This document shows, piece by piece, positions 20,385 through 31,422 of a stretch of DNA of 64,000 nucleotides. The translations under genes were made by a program, and so were the position numbers. Source of the DNA: Leptobrachium leishanense (Eukaryota; Chordata; Amphibia; Anura; Megophryidae). The DNA lies in NCBI GenBank assembly GCA_009667805.1, contig CM019066.1, positions 5,580,001 to 5,644,000 of the forward strand, read 5' to 3'. Under the pieces are notes generated by a model. It made no database searches. It was not told the DNA's origin and saw nothing but the letters and a program-made list of their open reading frames with translations. How positions within the stretch are numbered: the stretch's first letter is position 1; the number at the start of each line of letters is the position of its first letter.

Positions 20385-21750
20385 CAGTGGCGTAGCGTGG
20401 GGGGGCTGGGGGGGCCGTGGCCCCGGGCGCAGTTTTCTTAGGGGCGCATAATTTCAAAAGAAATTTGCGCCCCAAAAGTTGAGGCCCGGGCTTGGGCGGC
20501 TGTTCGAATGCTCTATCGGCATTCAGACAGCCGCCCCTGGAGCTCTGTCTCCGGCATACTTACCTGCCTGAGCGGCGCAGGGAAGGTTTCCTCGCTTCCG
20601 CTCTTTGAAGGACCCAAGCCGCGGTCACGTGGGACTCCCACGTGATCGCGGCTTGGGTCCTTCAACAAGCGGAAGCGAGGAAACGTTCCCTGCGCCGCTC
20701 AGGCAGGTAAGTATGCCAGAGACGAAGCTCCAGGGGCGGCTGTCCGAATGCCGATAGAGCATTCGAACAGCCGCCCCATGTCTGGTCTGGGGTCTGAGCT
20801 GGGGCATATCCATGAGAGCTTGTGGGGCAGTATATCCATTAGAGCTTGGGGGGCAGTATATCCACGAGCTGGGGCATATATCCATGAGAGCTTGGGGGGG
20901 CAGTATATCCACGAGCTGGGGCAATATATCCATGAGCTGGGGCAGTATATCCATGAGCTGGGGCAGTATATCCATGTGCTGGGGCAGTATATCCATGAGC
21001 TGGGGCATATATCCATGAGCTGGGGCAATATATCCATGAGCTGGGCAGTATATCCATGAGCTGGGGCAGTATATCCATGAGCTGGGCAGTATATCCATGA
21101 GCTGGGGCATTATATCCATGAGCTGGGGCAGTATCTCCATGAGCTGGGGCAGTATATCCATGAGCTGGGGCAGTATCCATGTGCTGGGGCAGTATATCCA
21201 TGAGCTGGGGCAGTATCTCCATGAGCTGGGGCAGTATATCCATGAGCTGGGGCAGTATCCATGTGCTGGGGCAGTATATCCGTGAGCTGGGGCAGTATAT
21301 CCATGAGCTGGGGCAGTATATCCATGTGCTGGGGCAGTATATCCATGAGCTGGGGCAATATCTCCATGAGCTGGGGCAGTATATCCATGAGCTGGGGCAG
21401 TATATCCATGTGCTGGGGCAGTATATCCATGAGCTGGGGCATATCTCCATGAGCTGGGGCAGTATCCATGTGCTGGGGCAGTATATCCATGAGCTGGGGC
21501 AGTATCTCCATGAGCTGGGGCACTGTATCCATGAGCTGGGGCATATCCATTTGTGAGCTGGGGCAAATCCGTGTGTGAGCTGGGGCAATATCCATGTGTG
21601 AGCTGGCTGGGGCAATATCCATGTGTGAGCTGGCTGGGGCAATATCCAGGTGAGCTGGCTGGGGCAATATCGATAACGTGTCCACAGGTTGGGGGGGGGC
21701 GCACAATTCTTGGCTGGCCCCGGGCGCTGACAACCCACGCTACGCCACTG
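20385..21750. mobile_element. hAT non-autonomous element, family C (CAGTGGCGTAGC), filled by a minisatellite
   Basis: The ends CAGTGGCGTAGCGTGGG and CCCACGCTACGCCACTG are perfect inverted repeats. The flanking 8-bp duplication CCCCGGGG is exact (20377-20384 and 21751-21758). The left part holds a GC-rich inverted repeat (about 20505-20770, with CACGTGGGACTCCCACGTG at its centre near 20627). The rest is a minisatellite. Open frames up to 359 residues on either strand come from the repeat and are not genes. Confidence 0.85.
20790..21680 (-). repeat. 21-bp minisatellite, inverse of the 17.9-18.4 kb repeat
   Basis: About 38 copies of CATGAGCTGGGGCAGTATATC run here, with variants GTATC and CATATC. 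Its reverse complement, CCCCAGCTCATGGATATACTG, contains the core of the 18-bp repeat at 17916-18440. Both also share the longer edge variant with TCACACATGGATATTGCC. A common origin is therefore clear, although the host transposons have unrelated ends. Confidence 0.9.
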
Positions 21751-22481
21751 CCCCGGGGTCTATGTGCAGCTTAACAGGCAGGTAAACCTCTCCTACGAGT
21801 CAATGAACGGGACCGGTTTGCAGTCTGGAGGTTTTATTAACCCGTTGTAGGAATGTGGTAAAACTATAGGAAAACAGAAATATACGATATAAAGATACAG
21901 AATATATACGTGTTTTACATAGATAATAATACAAGACAGGATGTGTCCATATAAAACGTGGGGGTTTTATAACTAGGCCGGACTAAAACTACATGAAAAG
22001 CAGCTGGCTGCAATATAAGGGTTTACAAATTACAGCACATAAGGTGCTTCTAAAGCTGAGGGAAACTGTAGGGTGACTGGGAGGAATTTAGACCATAACC
22101 TTACCGACGATGCTTTCTATAGGGAGAGAGATTGTAATGAGGTGTTCCTTCCAGCTCCTGTGGTGAAGGAAGTGGTGGCCTCTCTCCCACAATCCCCTGT
22201 AATAGTGAGGGAAGCACATGACTTAGCCTATAGGAATTCTGTGAAGGCTGAATACCAGGGTGCTGTAAAAATAAACGGCCACTAGATGGCGTCTCTAAAC
22301 ACATTCCATTTTACATTTCTGCTCTGAAGGCAGCACAGCCACTTTATTTAGCTGGCAATTCGCCAAGATTTGGTGAATTGCCAGGTTTTGAATAGCCGAA
22401 TGGCCACGAAATTGCACCGTACAAGGAAATTCAACGTTTAGTGCAATTTTGGGCCCAGTTCAACTCTCTCTGAATAACCCC

Positions 22482-23088
22482 TTTTCTGCAATGCAACGGT
22501 ATTTTCCATAAATCCATTCGTTCCTGGCAGTGATTTTATGGAAAACAACTTGGTAGTGAAGGAGTTAAGGAGATGTATTGCTGGATAGAACTTTAAATGT
22601 AGTCTTAATACTCATTGTAAATAATAAAATATCCTTTTGAAACTGTTTTAGCGCCTTCTCACTGTACCATGGGATGAATAAGGTTGCAAAGCACTGATAC
22701 TGTATATGTAATGGAAAAGAAGTAGCAAAAGTGATTTTAAAAAAGTCATTTTCACCTTTTTTTTTTTTAAATATGCCATGGAACACTGAGCAACAGATTT
22801 GATTTTTCATTACACATTGTAATTTTAAGATGTAACTGCTCCACTTGTATTGCTTGAAGATGGAAAAAATGATGTAGAGGATATTAAAATTTAATATGAG
22901 ACTAATACTGTACTACATACACCCTGTGAAATGAACGAGTGAGAAGCGAGGAAAGGTGCCTTAAAAAGTGAGATATGTTTTACACATTTTTTTCCCCCTC
23001 AAATATTATTCTGTCATATAGAAATTTGGTTTCAGTGATTCATTCCTTCATGTCATCTTGGGGGCATTGGTAAAGCTATGCATCAGTC
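22482..23088. other. AT-rich sequence, nothing recognised
   Basis: I could support no exon, RNA gene or transposon end. The 81-residue minus-strand frame at 22565-22810 has no motif. Confidence 0.5.
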
Positions 23089-23707
23089 TTAACCTCCCTG
23101 GCGGTCTAATTTTTTTAAAATTTCGTGTCTAAAAGCGTCTCAATTTTTTTTTAAAGGAAACGGGTTTTTGTACATAGTTAGCCTGTAATAATTAGGAATT
23201 ACGCACTGAAATCCGTGCAATCAATAGTTCTTACTGGTAAAATCCTTTATAAATAAATAAATAAATAAAAAAATAGTAAATACACTGAGTCCGAAAACGT
23301 TTGAAACACGAAATAATAATTTATTATCCCAAAAATAATTATCCAAAATAATGCAAATAAATGATATTCAATAAAATAAAAAACAATGAAAACAGTAAGG
23401 GTAAGAGGATGTATGGTCTATTTCTTATCCTGTAGTGCCACCCAGTGGCCGTTCATAAACATTACACTTTGGATTACAGTATTTTATGAATTGTTTATAA
23501 GTTTGCTGATGGTTCCCGCCCACCCTGCACCATGTGACTCACAGGGAGCCTTCCAGGAAGCAGCTTGCCGCGATCACATTGCGGGGGACAGCGAGGGAGC
23601 CAGGAGGAGGTGAGTAAACATCCAGCCCGAGTGTGGCTCGGGGTTACCGTTCACGGTAGTGAAATTTAACCCCGAGTCACACTCGGGAATACCGCGAGGG
23701 AGGTTAA
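23089..23707. mobile_element. piggyBac-type non-autonomous element (TTAACCTCCCTGGCGG)
   Basis: It is flanked by TTAA at 23089-23092 and 23704-23707. The ends CCTCCCTGGCGGT and the reverse complement of ACCGCGAGGGAGG match. The interior contains the block AATAATAATTTATTATCC, shared with a decayed copy at about 6105-6330. No transposase is encoded. A hairpin arm from the right part is repeated inverted just outside the element (see findings). Confidence 0.7.
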
Positions 23708-24476
23708 AGGGCCACTACCGTGAACGGTAACCCCGAGCCACACTCGGGCTGGATGTTTTACTCTATATGTGATATGTTGTGCTGCAAACTGCCCCCCTCT
23801 CCAGTAGCACACGATCCTTTGTGTGGCATTGGGCATAGAATGGACGCTATGGGTCAGAAGTCGAGAAAACCAACCTATTCACTTGCATTGTGTGGAACAT
23901 ATGTAAATAAAATCACAGGGGGTACCATTGAGCGTTTTAGTCCACTATCAGATCTCATACAGCTGGCATCTGTCATCTCTGGTAGCCGTCACACAACAAC
24001 AGATCCCCTGCAGCCTTGCCTAAACATTCCCTCCACCACCCATTGCCTCTTCATTAGAACTGTGGTATAGGATAAAACAGTAAAGTGATACTTGCCATAA
24101 TGCTGAGTAATTTGCCCTCATGCACTATGCATGTTATACAGCTTAGCTATGTAGAACTATGCACTGTTTTTAACTCCCTCATCACCTGTTACTCAAACTG
24201 TATGAACTGTATGTAAACTCATTTGACAGGCAGAGGGCTTCACCTGTTGGTCAAATTTCACTAAAGCAGCATTGTTCTGGTAATCAGATTCCCATGCATT
24301 TAATGTATTAGGGTACTGTTGCTTTAATTTGTCAGCCATTACAAGCAATACATGGCAGCTACTTCCTGATTAGGAATCCATTTGATGTTCAGAGAGCAAC
24401 AGAGAGTCAGCTCCACATTTCTTGCACACAGGCCTTGAAATTATAAGTCTGTAAGTAAAGCATCAACGTTTTTAAT
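23708..24476. other. No gene recognised
   Basis: The part 23711-23752 is an inverted copy of 23619-23662. The rest (23760-24476) has mixed composition, with a 116-residue frame (23720-24070) that begins in the inverted copy and shows no domain. It may be unique host sequence. Confidence 0.45.
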
Positions 24477-25514
24477 TTAACCACTTGACTCAGCACGTCC
24501 AGCCAAGTGGTTCTCCTGTGCTATGGAGGCGCTGAGCCCCTCCGGTGCGGGCTGACATCTTGTGTGGGGAAGGTGCCTGAAAGGGAGGGGGTTTGGACCT
24601 CTCTCCCTCCCGATCGGCTGGGGGCAGCGGTGAAAGTCAGGCACCGTTTGGAAGGGCACAGCCTGCCCTTCCAAAACTGTGGCTGGCTTTAACCCCTTGG
24701 GGGCCGGATCACGATTCGGCACCGAAAAGCACCAGATCGTGATCCTCTCCTGGAGCTGGCCGATATCTTGGATGTCGGCCAAGCGTCCGAGAACTCCCCC
24801 TGATGACTGGCGTCATTGTGCATAGAGCGATGACCTCAGTTTTGGAGTTAACCCCTAGCTGCCACCAATGGTGGACAGAGGGGGTTCCAATGAACCCTCT
24901 ATCTCCTTATCTGTGGCAGCTAGGGGTTAATGTTTGGTATTGTTGGATCAGCCAGAGCAGATACCAAACATGACCATGGTAAAAATTAAGAAAAAAATAA
25001 GAAATGAAAATGAAAATGAAAATAAAAAAATATAAAAAAAACAATTATAAAAAAAAATATTTTTTTTGGTTTGTTAATGCAGCAATATTGTTCCCATTTC
25101 ATTTATAATGTGAACAATGATGCTGCACTAACGATTTTTGTATGGGGTGCGTTTGTTAAAAATAGCGTAATTTCCCCCCCAAAAAAATGTAACGAAACCC
25201 CATTTCTAATTTTTTTTAACATGCGCAACTCCTAAAAAATATAACCGCAAATGCTCGCGTGTTAAAATGTGAAAAAAAAACACTTCACACGTTGTAAATT
25301 ATTGAAAATTTAAATTTTATTGTATCTTTTCTTAGGTCATGACTTATACATATAATAATCATATATTATGAATCTGCCGAGTCTGCCGGAAAGAACGATA
25401 TATAATATGTCTGGGTCATATAATAAAATATGGCTTCAAAACGAGTTTAAACATAATGAGTGAAACCAGTAAAAATGAGCTCAGCACAGAGGTGTGAAAT
25501 GGCTGAGCAGCGAA
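24477..25514 (-). mobile_element. piggyBac-like non-autonomous element, minus-strand copy
   Basis: TTAACCACTTGACTC at 24477-24491 is the family's right end read backwards. The hairpin chain lies at 24480-24960 and the AT-rich half follows. The left end decays at AGCAGCGAAA (25507-25516), where the expected GGGTTAA is lost. The order matches 10582-11823 in reverse. Confidence 0.7.
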
Positions 25515-25791
25515 AATACTGTTCCATATTAGTTTAATAGTGTTTGATTTGTCTTAGCTAGTATTTTCACAGCTAGGAAGCATGCATGTCACGTGTCTGT
25601 GTAGATTTGCATTCCTAGCCTAATATTGTTATAATTCTGTATCTTTTGCAGTTTTACTATAAAAGATAGATGTAAATAAGAATCTAAAACGTAAGGATAA
25701 ATAAAAGTAAAGGAAAGACTTCATGCAATCCTGCTTCTGGATTTTTATTATCAATATGCTAGCTGTCTGCTAAGCTTTGTACCTCAGACAC
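25515..25791. other. Spacer, nothing recognised
   Basis: Short AT-rich sequence between two transposons, without a supported feature. Confidence 0.4.
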
Positions 25792-26214
25792 ATCGTGAGT
25801 AGGGATGAGCTGTTCGGTTCGATCAGTTCGGAGTTCGAACCGAACTTTGGTTGTTCGAAAGTTTGCGAACTTCAAACTTTTTGGGTGTGTTCGGTTCGAG
25901 TTCGCAAAAAAAAAGAAATTTTGAAAAAAGTATAGAAAATGCTTATAAAAATACTAAAAAAATCTAGAAATAAAGAGACTTTTTACTGCAGAATATTATA
26001 AGCAACGGTTTATTAGATATTGAATTAAAAACTAAGGTGTATGTGCAAAGATTCTCAACTCTAAATGACCTGTGTATTTCAAATGGCATAACAGGTGTTT
26101 TTAGTCTGGTCTAATCAATTTGATACATTGTAGACTATACTGAGGGGGTGGGGTGGTGTCTGCTTCTGATTGACATTTGAGAAGTGTTAATTTCCCTCCT
26201 AAAACTTCTAATAT

Positions 26215-26820
26215 GCTGTATTTCACCGCTGTGTGCTCAGCTCATTTTTACCGCTTTCGCTCATCATGTTTAAACGCGATTTTGAAGCCACATTTTGTTA
26301 AATGACTGACATGTTAGATATCGTTCTTTCCGGCAGACTCCGCAGATTCATAATATATCATTTTTATATGTATACGTCCTGTCCTGGCTGTATATTATGA
26401 AAATAATGCAATAAAAATTAAATTTTTAATCATCTGCAGTGAGTAAAGTGTTGTTTTTTTTCACATTTTAGCACCTGAGTGTTTGCGGTTATGTTTTCTA
26501 TGTGGTGCGCTTGTACAAAAATTAGAAATGGGACTTGTTACATTTTGTGGGGGGAATTACGTGATTTATAGCAAACGCACCCCATAGAAAAAAATCATTA
26601 GTGCATCATCGTTCACATTATAATTGCAATGTGAACAATATTGCTGCATTAATAAAAATAACACACAAAAAAATACATGTTTTTATTTTATTTTTTTTAC
26701 TTTATACCTGGTCATGTTGGGTATCATTCGAAAGGCCATGCTCAGGCCTTTCGATTGAACCCTCCATGACCCACTAGATGCCTGGAGATATCGGGGTTCA
26801 AATGAACCCCCTATCTCCAC
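26215..26820 (+). mobile_element. piggyBac-like element, truncated relic inside a hAT
   Basis: The sequence from ACCGCTTTCGCTCATCATG through TATATCGTTCTTTCCGGCAG to the CCCCCTATCTCCACC block matches the left half and first hairpins of 10582-11823. The TTAACCC terminus is eroded and the later hairpins are missing. It is joined to the hAT sequence after CTAATATGCTG, exactly as at 39466-39477. Confidence 0.65.
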
Positions 26821-27222
26821 CAGGGGATTGGCCTGGGCAATATATATATACGCATGATGAAAATTTGCAAAAGATAAGGCACGCAAAGTGAAATTTTGAT
26901 GTTTGAAACTTATGTGACAACTCTTATTTTTTTTCGTTAATTTATATTTGTTCAATACAGTTAATTTTAATTTGTTTAATAGAGTTAATTTAAAATGGTT
27001 TAATACAGTTTATTTATATTTATTTTACCTTTACTATTGGTGCTTTTCAAACTTTATTCTTAAGTAAAAAGAAATTTAGCAGTTTCAGGTTGTGTCGTTT
27101 TTTTTTGGGGGGGTGCAAGTAGCTGGTCTTGCCTAGGGCGCAAAATAGTGTATCAGATTCATATCCTCAGAGGGGTGAGACTGTGTGACGGCACTGTTGC
27201 TGACGCTAAAGGCCCAATTTTA

Positions 27223-27648
27223 GGCTAGGGTCAAACGAATGCATTTTTCACAGCTAACGTCAAAAAGTGCGTCCGAACGCATTGAGGTGTTTTTTCACTG
27301 AAAGCGCGTAAACGGTCATACGATGCGCATTTTTGTGCGTGATTTTTTACGGATCCAAACCAGGAAACTTTGGGTGTCTGGACGTTATGTTGGCCGGACA
27401 TGAGCAGTGTCTGACGTCTCCTAATCACGCACACACGCTGCTATGTGGACGCAGCGCACTCTGTACGTCAGTACTAGCGGTTCAGCGTTCTCGAAAAAAT
27501 GCATTCATTTTCCACTTGCGTTGCGCGGCTGGACTTTCGTGCGGCCGTACTTCGTATATTGGCCGTCATTGCCTGTCATTTGCTGCTAGTGCGGCCGGAT
27601 TAAGTGCGCCTAAACGCACGATAAAAGTGCGCTAGTCTGACCCCAGCC
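27223..27648. mobile_element. PIF/Harbinger-type MITE, subfamily 2
   Basis: The ends GGCTAGGGTCAAACGAATGC and GCTAGTCTGACCCCAGCC are flanked by TTA (27220-27222 and 27649-27651). It interrupts the block AGGCCCAATTTTA/AAGCACC, which is continuous at 14841-14862. Confidence 0.75.
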
Positions 27649-27700
27649 TTAAAGCACCTATTGTTACTTTCATCCAAAGCCTGCATAAGTTTCACAATAA

Positions 27701-28126
27701 GGCTAGGGTCAGACGAGCGCAATATTAACGTGCGTTTAGCCGCACTTAATCGCGGCCGTGCTAGCAGCAAATGACGTCCAACGCCGGGCAGCATACGAAG
27801 AACGGTCGCACGAAAGTGCGGCCGCGCAATGCAAGTGGCAAACGAGCGCATTTTTTCGAGAACGTCAAACTGCTAGTACTGACGTACAGAGTGCGCTGCG
27901 TCCGCTAGCAGCGTGTGTGTGTGATTAGGAGAGGTCAGACGCTGCTAATGTCCGGCCAACATCACGTCCAGACGCAAAAAGTGTTTTATTGATGATCCGT
28001 ACAAAATCACGGACGAACATGCGCATCGTATGACCGCTATCGCGTATTCCGTGAAAAAATACGTCCATTCGTTCGAACGCACTTTTTCACGGACAACGCG
28101 AAAAATGCGTTAGTCTGACCCTAGCC
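27701..28126. mobile_element. PIF/Harbinger-type MITE, subfamily 2, second copy 50 bp away
   Basis: The ends GGCTAGGGTCAGACGAGCGC and GTTAGTCTGACCCTAGCC are flanked by TAA (27698-27700 and 28127-28129). It lies in opposite internal orientation to its neighbour at 27223-27648. The host sequence between and beside them is intact in the empty copy at about 14856-14905. Confidence 0.75.
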
Positions 28127-28819
28127 TAATTTAGCCAAAAAAAAATCACTAAACTTTTTCTCTGTGTCCGAAAATGTCTCCTCTTTTCATACAGACTGCC
28201 GCCCCAAGCAGTTGTTTATGGATAGATTTAAAGGAAACGCATTTACCGTCATTTGAAACGTCATTTTTTTGTTTTTAAGTGTTTCTATACATCCTACAAA
28301 TCCGCCACTTCACGGGCAGGTTATGGGGACCTCCGAGGCATGATATTTGAAGGAATTTTTCGTTTTTATTTTAAACCCTTATTTCATGGAAAACTCACTG
28401 TCCCTTTAAAAACGTTTTTATTAAAACTTTTTGCCCTTGTTTCTTGTCCCCCAGGGCACTACCCGGACCCCCATACACCTTTTATGGCAAATATCTAGCA
28501 TATATGCCCTCTTGGAGGGCACTCTAAAAAACGAATTTTCAGCCCCATTGACTTGTATTGAGTTCGAGTTCGGGTTCGAACATTTGGAAAGTTCGGGTTC
28601 GGATCCGAACCGAACTCGGGAGGTGTTTGGCTCATCCCTATTCGTGAGGGCAGAACAAGCATGTGTCTAGACTGATAGTTACAAGCACAGAGAGCAGTCC
28701 TGTGGGCCGCAGCACATCGGCTGCAATGTATGGCATGCTGCTGCTTTGGGAACATGTTCTGGAGACTATATGCAGATACATTTAATTTGCAATAAACTAA
28801 ATCCCTTTGCTTTGTTTCA

Positions 28820-29720
28820 GAAATTCTGCAAAAGTGGTGCAAGAAATGACAACAGGTGAACTGGCATGACGATCATGGGTACCATGTGGAGAGAAGACTA
28901 GGCCATCTAATCCTAACACACAGAAGAGCTACTGTAGCTCACATTGCTGAAAATGTAATACTGGCCATGATAGAAAGGTGTTTGCAGACATTTGACATTC
29001 ACCACCTACCTACCTATAGATTGTTACAGACCACCTACACCCCTTCATGCCAATGGTGGTCCCTGATGGCAGTGGCCTCTTTCAGCAGGATAATGCACCC
29101 TGCCCCACTGCAAACACTGTTTAGGAAGGATTTGAGGAACATGACAAAGGTTTCAAAGTGTTGCTTTGGCCTCCAAAGACCCCAGATCTCAAACTGATTG
29201 AGCCTCACTGGGTTGAGATGGAAGAACATATCTTATCTATGGAGACCCCAGCTTGCAGGACTTAGGCTGGGGTCAGACAAGTGCACTATGTGTGCCCGTA
29301 CTGACTTGCCTCCCGGCGTCCATTGCGGCATTGTGACACTTTGTGTGTGAATTGCACGCACAACAGCGGACTTGCTGCTGCTGGTCCTGTAAGCCTCCCC
29401 ATCGAAGCGCTACAAAACGCGTTCGACAGGGCTGCAAAGCGCAATCCTCCATAGGTGGACAGTGCGCTCAGCGAGGTGGCCAGACGGGCGTCAGAGTGGA
29501 AGGAACATCCACTCTCACGGACGTTCCTTCCGCCCTCAAAAACACTTGTCTGCCCCCGGCCTTAAAGGTTCTGTTGCTAATGTCTAGGTGCGAGATACCT
29601 CAGGACATGTTCAGAGGTCTTGTGGCGTCTACGCCTTAATGCATCACAGCTGTTTTGGGAGCACGAGGGGGACCTATACGATATTAGGCAGGTGGGTTTA
29701 AATGTTGTGGCTGAACAGCG
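28820..29720 (+). pseudogene. Tc1-like transposase fragment, interrupted by a MITE
   Basis: The plus strand reads in pieces as the second half of a Tc1-like transposase: FQQDN near 29083 (the second catalytic aspartate) and a following SxxPDLK-type stretch near 29175. After the MITE at 29265-29561 it continues as PQDMFRGLVASTP near 29597-29636. Frames are broken repeatedly. It belongs to the same family as the minus-strand relic at 2730-4786. Not functional. Confidence 0.65.
29265..29561. mobile_element. PIF/Harbinger-type MITE, short subfamily 3
   Basis: The ends GGCTGGGGTCAGACAAGTGC and CTTGTCTGCCCCCGGCC have TTA on both sides (29262-29264 and 29562-29564). At 297 bp, with a different interior (TGCACGCACAACAGCGG), it is a separate subfamily using the same termini. 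It splits the Tc1 relic. Confidence 0.65.
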
Positions 29721-30060
29721 TCTGTTCCATAAACAATAAGAATGAGCAATCAGAATACCTGATCAATTCTCATGCGAGCCCCTGAAAGGCGAGTGGTTGC
29801 TCGTTGCTGTGTAGTTACAGAGCATTCATGGAAAATTAATTGCTGAACATTGTGAAAGGTTTAATTGCAATACAGGTGTAGACTCGTTAATTCAACAGAA
29901 ACAGATCCTGATTTGTTTATCTCAGAAACGCAATAAATTAGGTTTGTGATTATACATTGAAATCGCAATAGAGTCTGGAAATTAATATAAATGAAAGCCA
30001 AAAATTCTATTCAAGACACAGATTCGTGCTGTGAAAATAGACACATAAGCAGAATATTTA
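29721..30060. other. AT-rich sequence, nothing recognised
   Basis: No coding, RNA or transposon feature is supported. Confidence 0.45.
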
Positions 30061-30218
30061 GAGATGTGCGTGATTTTTCTTTCTGGGTTTTTTTGGGCCG
30101 CTTTTATTTTCGAGTTGGGTTATTTCGAACCGTTTTTGTTTCCTATTGATTCGGAATGATTCGTTTTCTGTTTTTATGGGTTATTTCGTTTTTTGGATCA
30201 CTTCATTTTTCATTCTAA

Positions 30219-30666
30219 GGCTGGGGTCAGACGAGCGTAGTGTTCACGTCCGTGATTGCGCCTAAAAGTACGTCCCTGATAGCATGACAGGAAGCCCAAC
30301 GGAGCCCGTTACACGAAGTACGTCCGCACTGAACTGCGGACGCACAACGGCCGCGGCCCACGGACGCAAGGCAGGCAAGAACGTACAACCGCTAGAACGG
30401 CCGTACAAAGTGCGCTGCGTCCGCAACGTCCGCATAGCTTTGTGTGTGAGTGATGGAACGTGGTCAGACAGACTGCATTTATACGTCCAGCATTTTTCAC
30501 GGACAAAATGGTTTTGCATTTTAATTTATTTTTCCCTCCTACATCCGTCAAAAATAACTTCAGTGAAAAAACGGACTGTGTGACCACTACTGCGTCTTCC
30601 GTACTGACGATGTCCGTACTGCACGGACGTACAGTCCGTAGAAATCACGCTCGTCTGACCCTAGCC
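30219..30666. mobile_element. PIF/Harbinger-type MITE, subfamily 1
   Basis: The ends GGCTGGGGTCAGACGAGCG and GCTCGTCTGACCCTAGCC have TAA (30216-30218) on the left and TTA (30667-30669) on the right, both of the TWA type. The interior is nearly the reverse complement of the copy at 19070-19518. Confidence 0.7.
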
Positions 30667-30709
30667 TTAGGAGTTATTTTCAATTGATTTGCATTTCGTT
30701 TTCGTTTTC

Positions 30710-31422
30710 TCCGCTCTCTGTGGTATAATTAATGCAGCATATGAATCCAAACACTGCTGTGAAGCGCCTCTCTGCAGTATAATTAATGCAGCATATGAAT
30801 CCACACACTGCTGGGAAGCACCTCTCTGTGGTATAATTAATGCAGCATATGAATCCAAACACTGCTGTGAAGCGCCTCTCTGCAGTATAATTAATGCAGC
30901 ATATGAATCCACACACTGCTGGGAAGCACCTCTCTGCAGTATAATTAATGCAGCATATGAATCCACACACTGCTGGGAAGCGCCTCTCTGCAGTATAATT
31001 AATGCAGCATATGAATCCACACACTGCGGGGAAGCGCCTCTCTGCGGTATAATTAATGCAGCATATGAATCCACACACTGCTGGGAAGCGCCTCTCTGTG
31101 GTATAATTAATGCAGCATATGAATCCACACACTGCTGGGAAGCACCTCTCTGTGGTATAATTAATGCAGCATATGAATCCACACACTGCTGGGAAGCACC
31201 TCTCTGTGGTATAATTAATGCAGCATATGAATACACACACTGCTGGGAAGCGCCTCTCTGCGGTATAATTAATGCAGCACATGAATGCACACACTGCTGG
31301 GAAGCGCCTCTCTGCAGAATAATTAGTGCAGCATACGAATCCAGTCCACACACAGCTGGGAAGAAGCACCTCTCTGCAGTATAACTAATGCAGCATATGA
31401 ATCCAGTCCACACACTGTTTTG
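30710..31422 (+). repeat. 54-bp minisatellite, about 13 copies
   Basis: The unit begins CTCTCTGYRGTATAATTAAT and continues GCAGCATATGAATCCACAC, ACTGCTGGGAAGC. The period is 54 bp from 30722 to about 31250, then slightly longer units follow (TCCAGTCCACACAC variant). As 54 is divisible by three, frames of 229-248 residues stay open on both strands (CGIINAAYESTHCWEAPL on plus). This is a repeat, not a gene. Confidence 0.9.

Larger units (their letters stand above)
19588..22481. mobile_element. Non-autonomous element of the GGTTATTCAGAGAG family, with a hAT inside
   Basis: The left end AGGGTTTATTCAGAGAGC pairs with the right end CTCTCTCTGAATAACCCC. Internal landmarks (CCCTGCGGTGAATTC palindrome, TTTATTAGATATTGAATAAA, CCTATGAGATTCGCCTG) recur in the copies at 7425-8865 and 36151-37076. 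A hAT element occupies 20385-21750. No transposase is seen. The superfamily is unclear because target-site duplications could not be fixed. Confidence 0.6.
25800..28640. mobile_element. hAT element family B, composite copy 1
   Basis: The ends TAGGGATGAGCTGTTCGG and TTTGGCTCATCCCTA are flanked by ATCGTGAG (25792-25799) and TTCGTGAG (28641-28648), a 7/8 duplication. Inside are a piggyBac-like relic (about 26215-26820) and two Harbinger MITEs. The piggyBac relic sits at the same internal site as in the copy at 39062-42276, so the host probably moved after acquiring it. No transposase remains. Confidence 0.75.

Noticed and set aside
20625..21738. Minus-strand frames of up to 359 residues
   Set aside because: They are made by the 21-bp minisatellite inside a hAT element, with equivalent frames on the other strand.
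30667..31413. Cysteine-containing repeat proteins of 229-248 residues
   Set aside because: The 54-bp tandem repeat opens frames on both strands equally; this is not evidence for coding.
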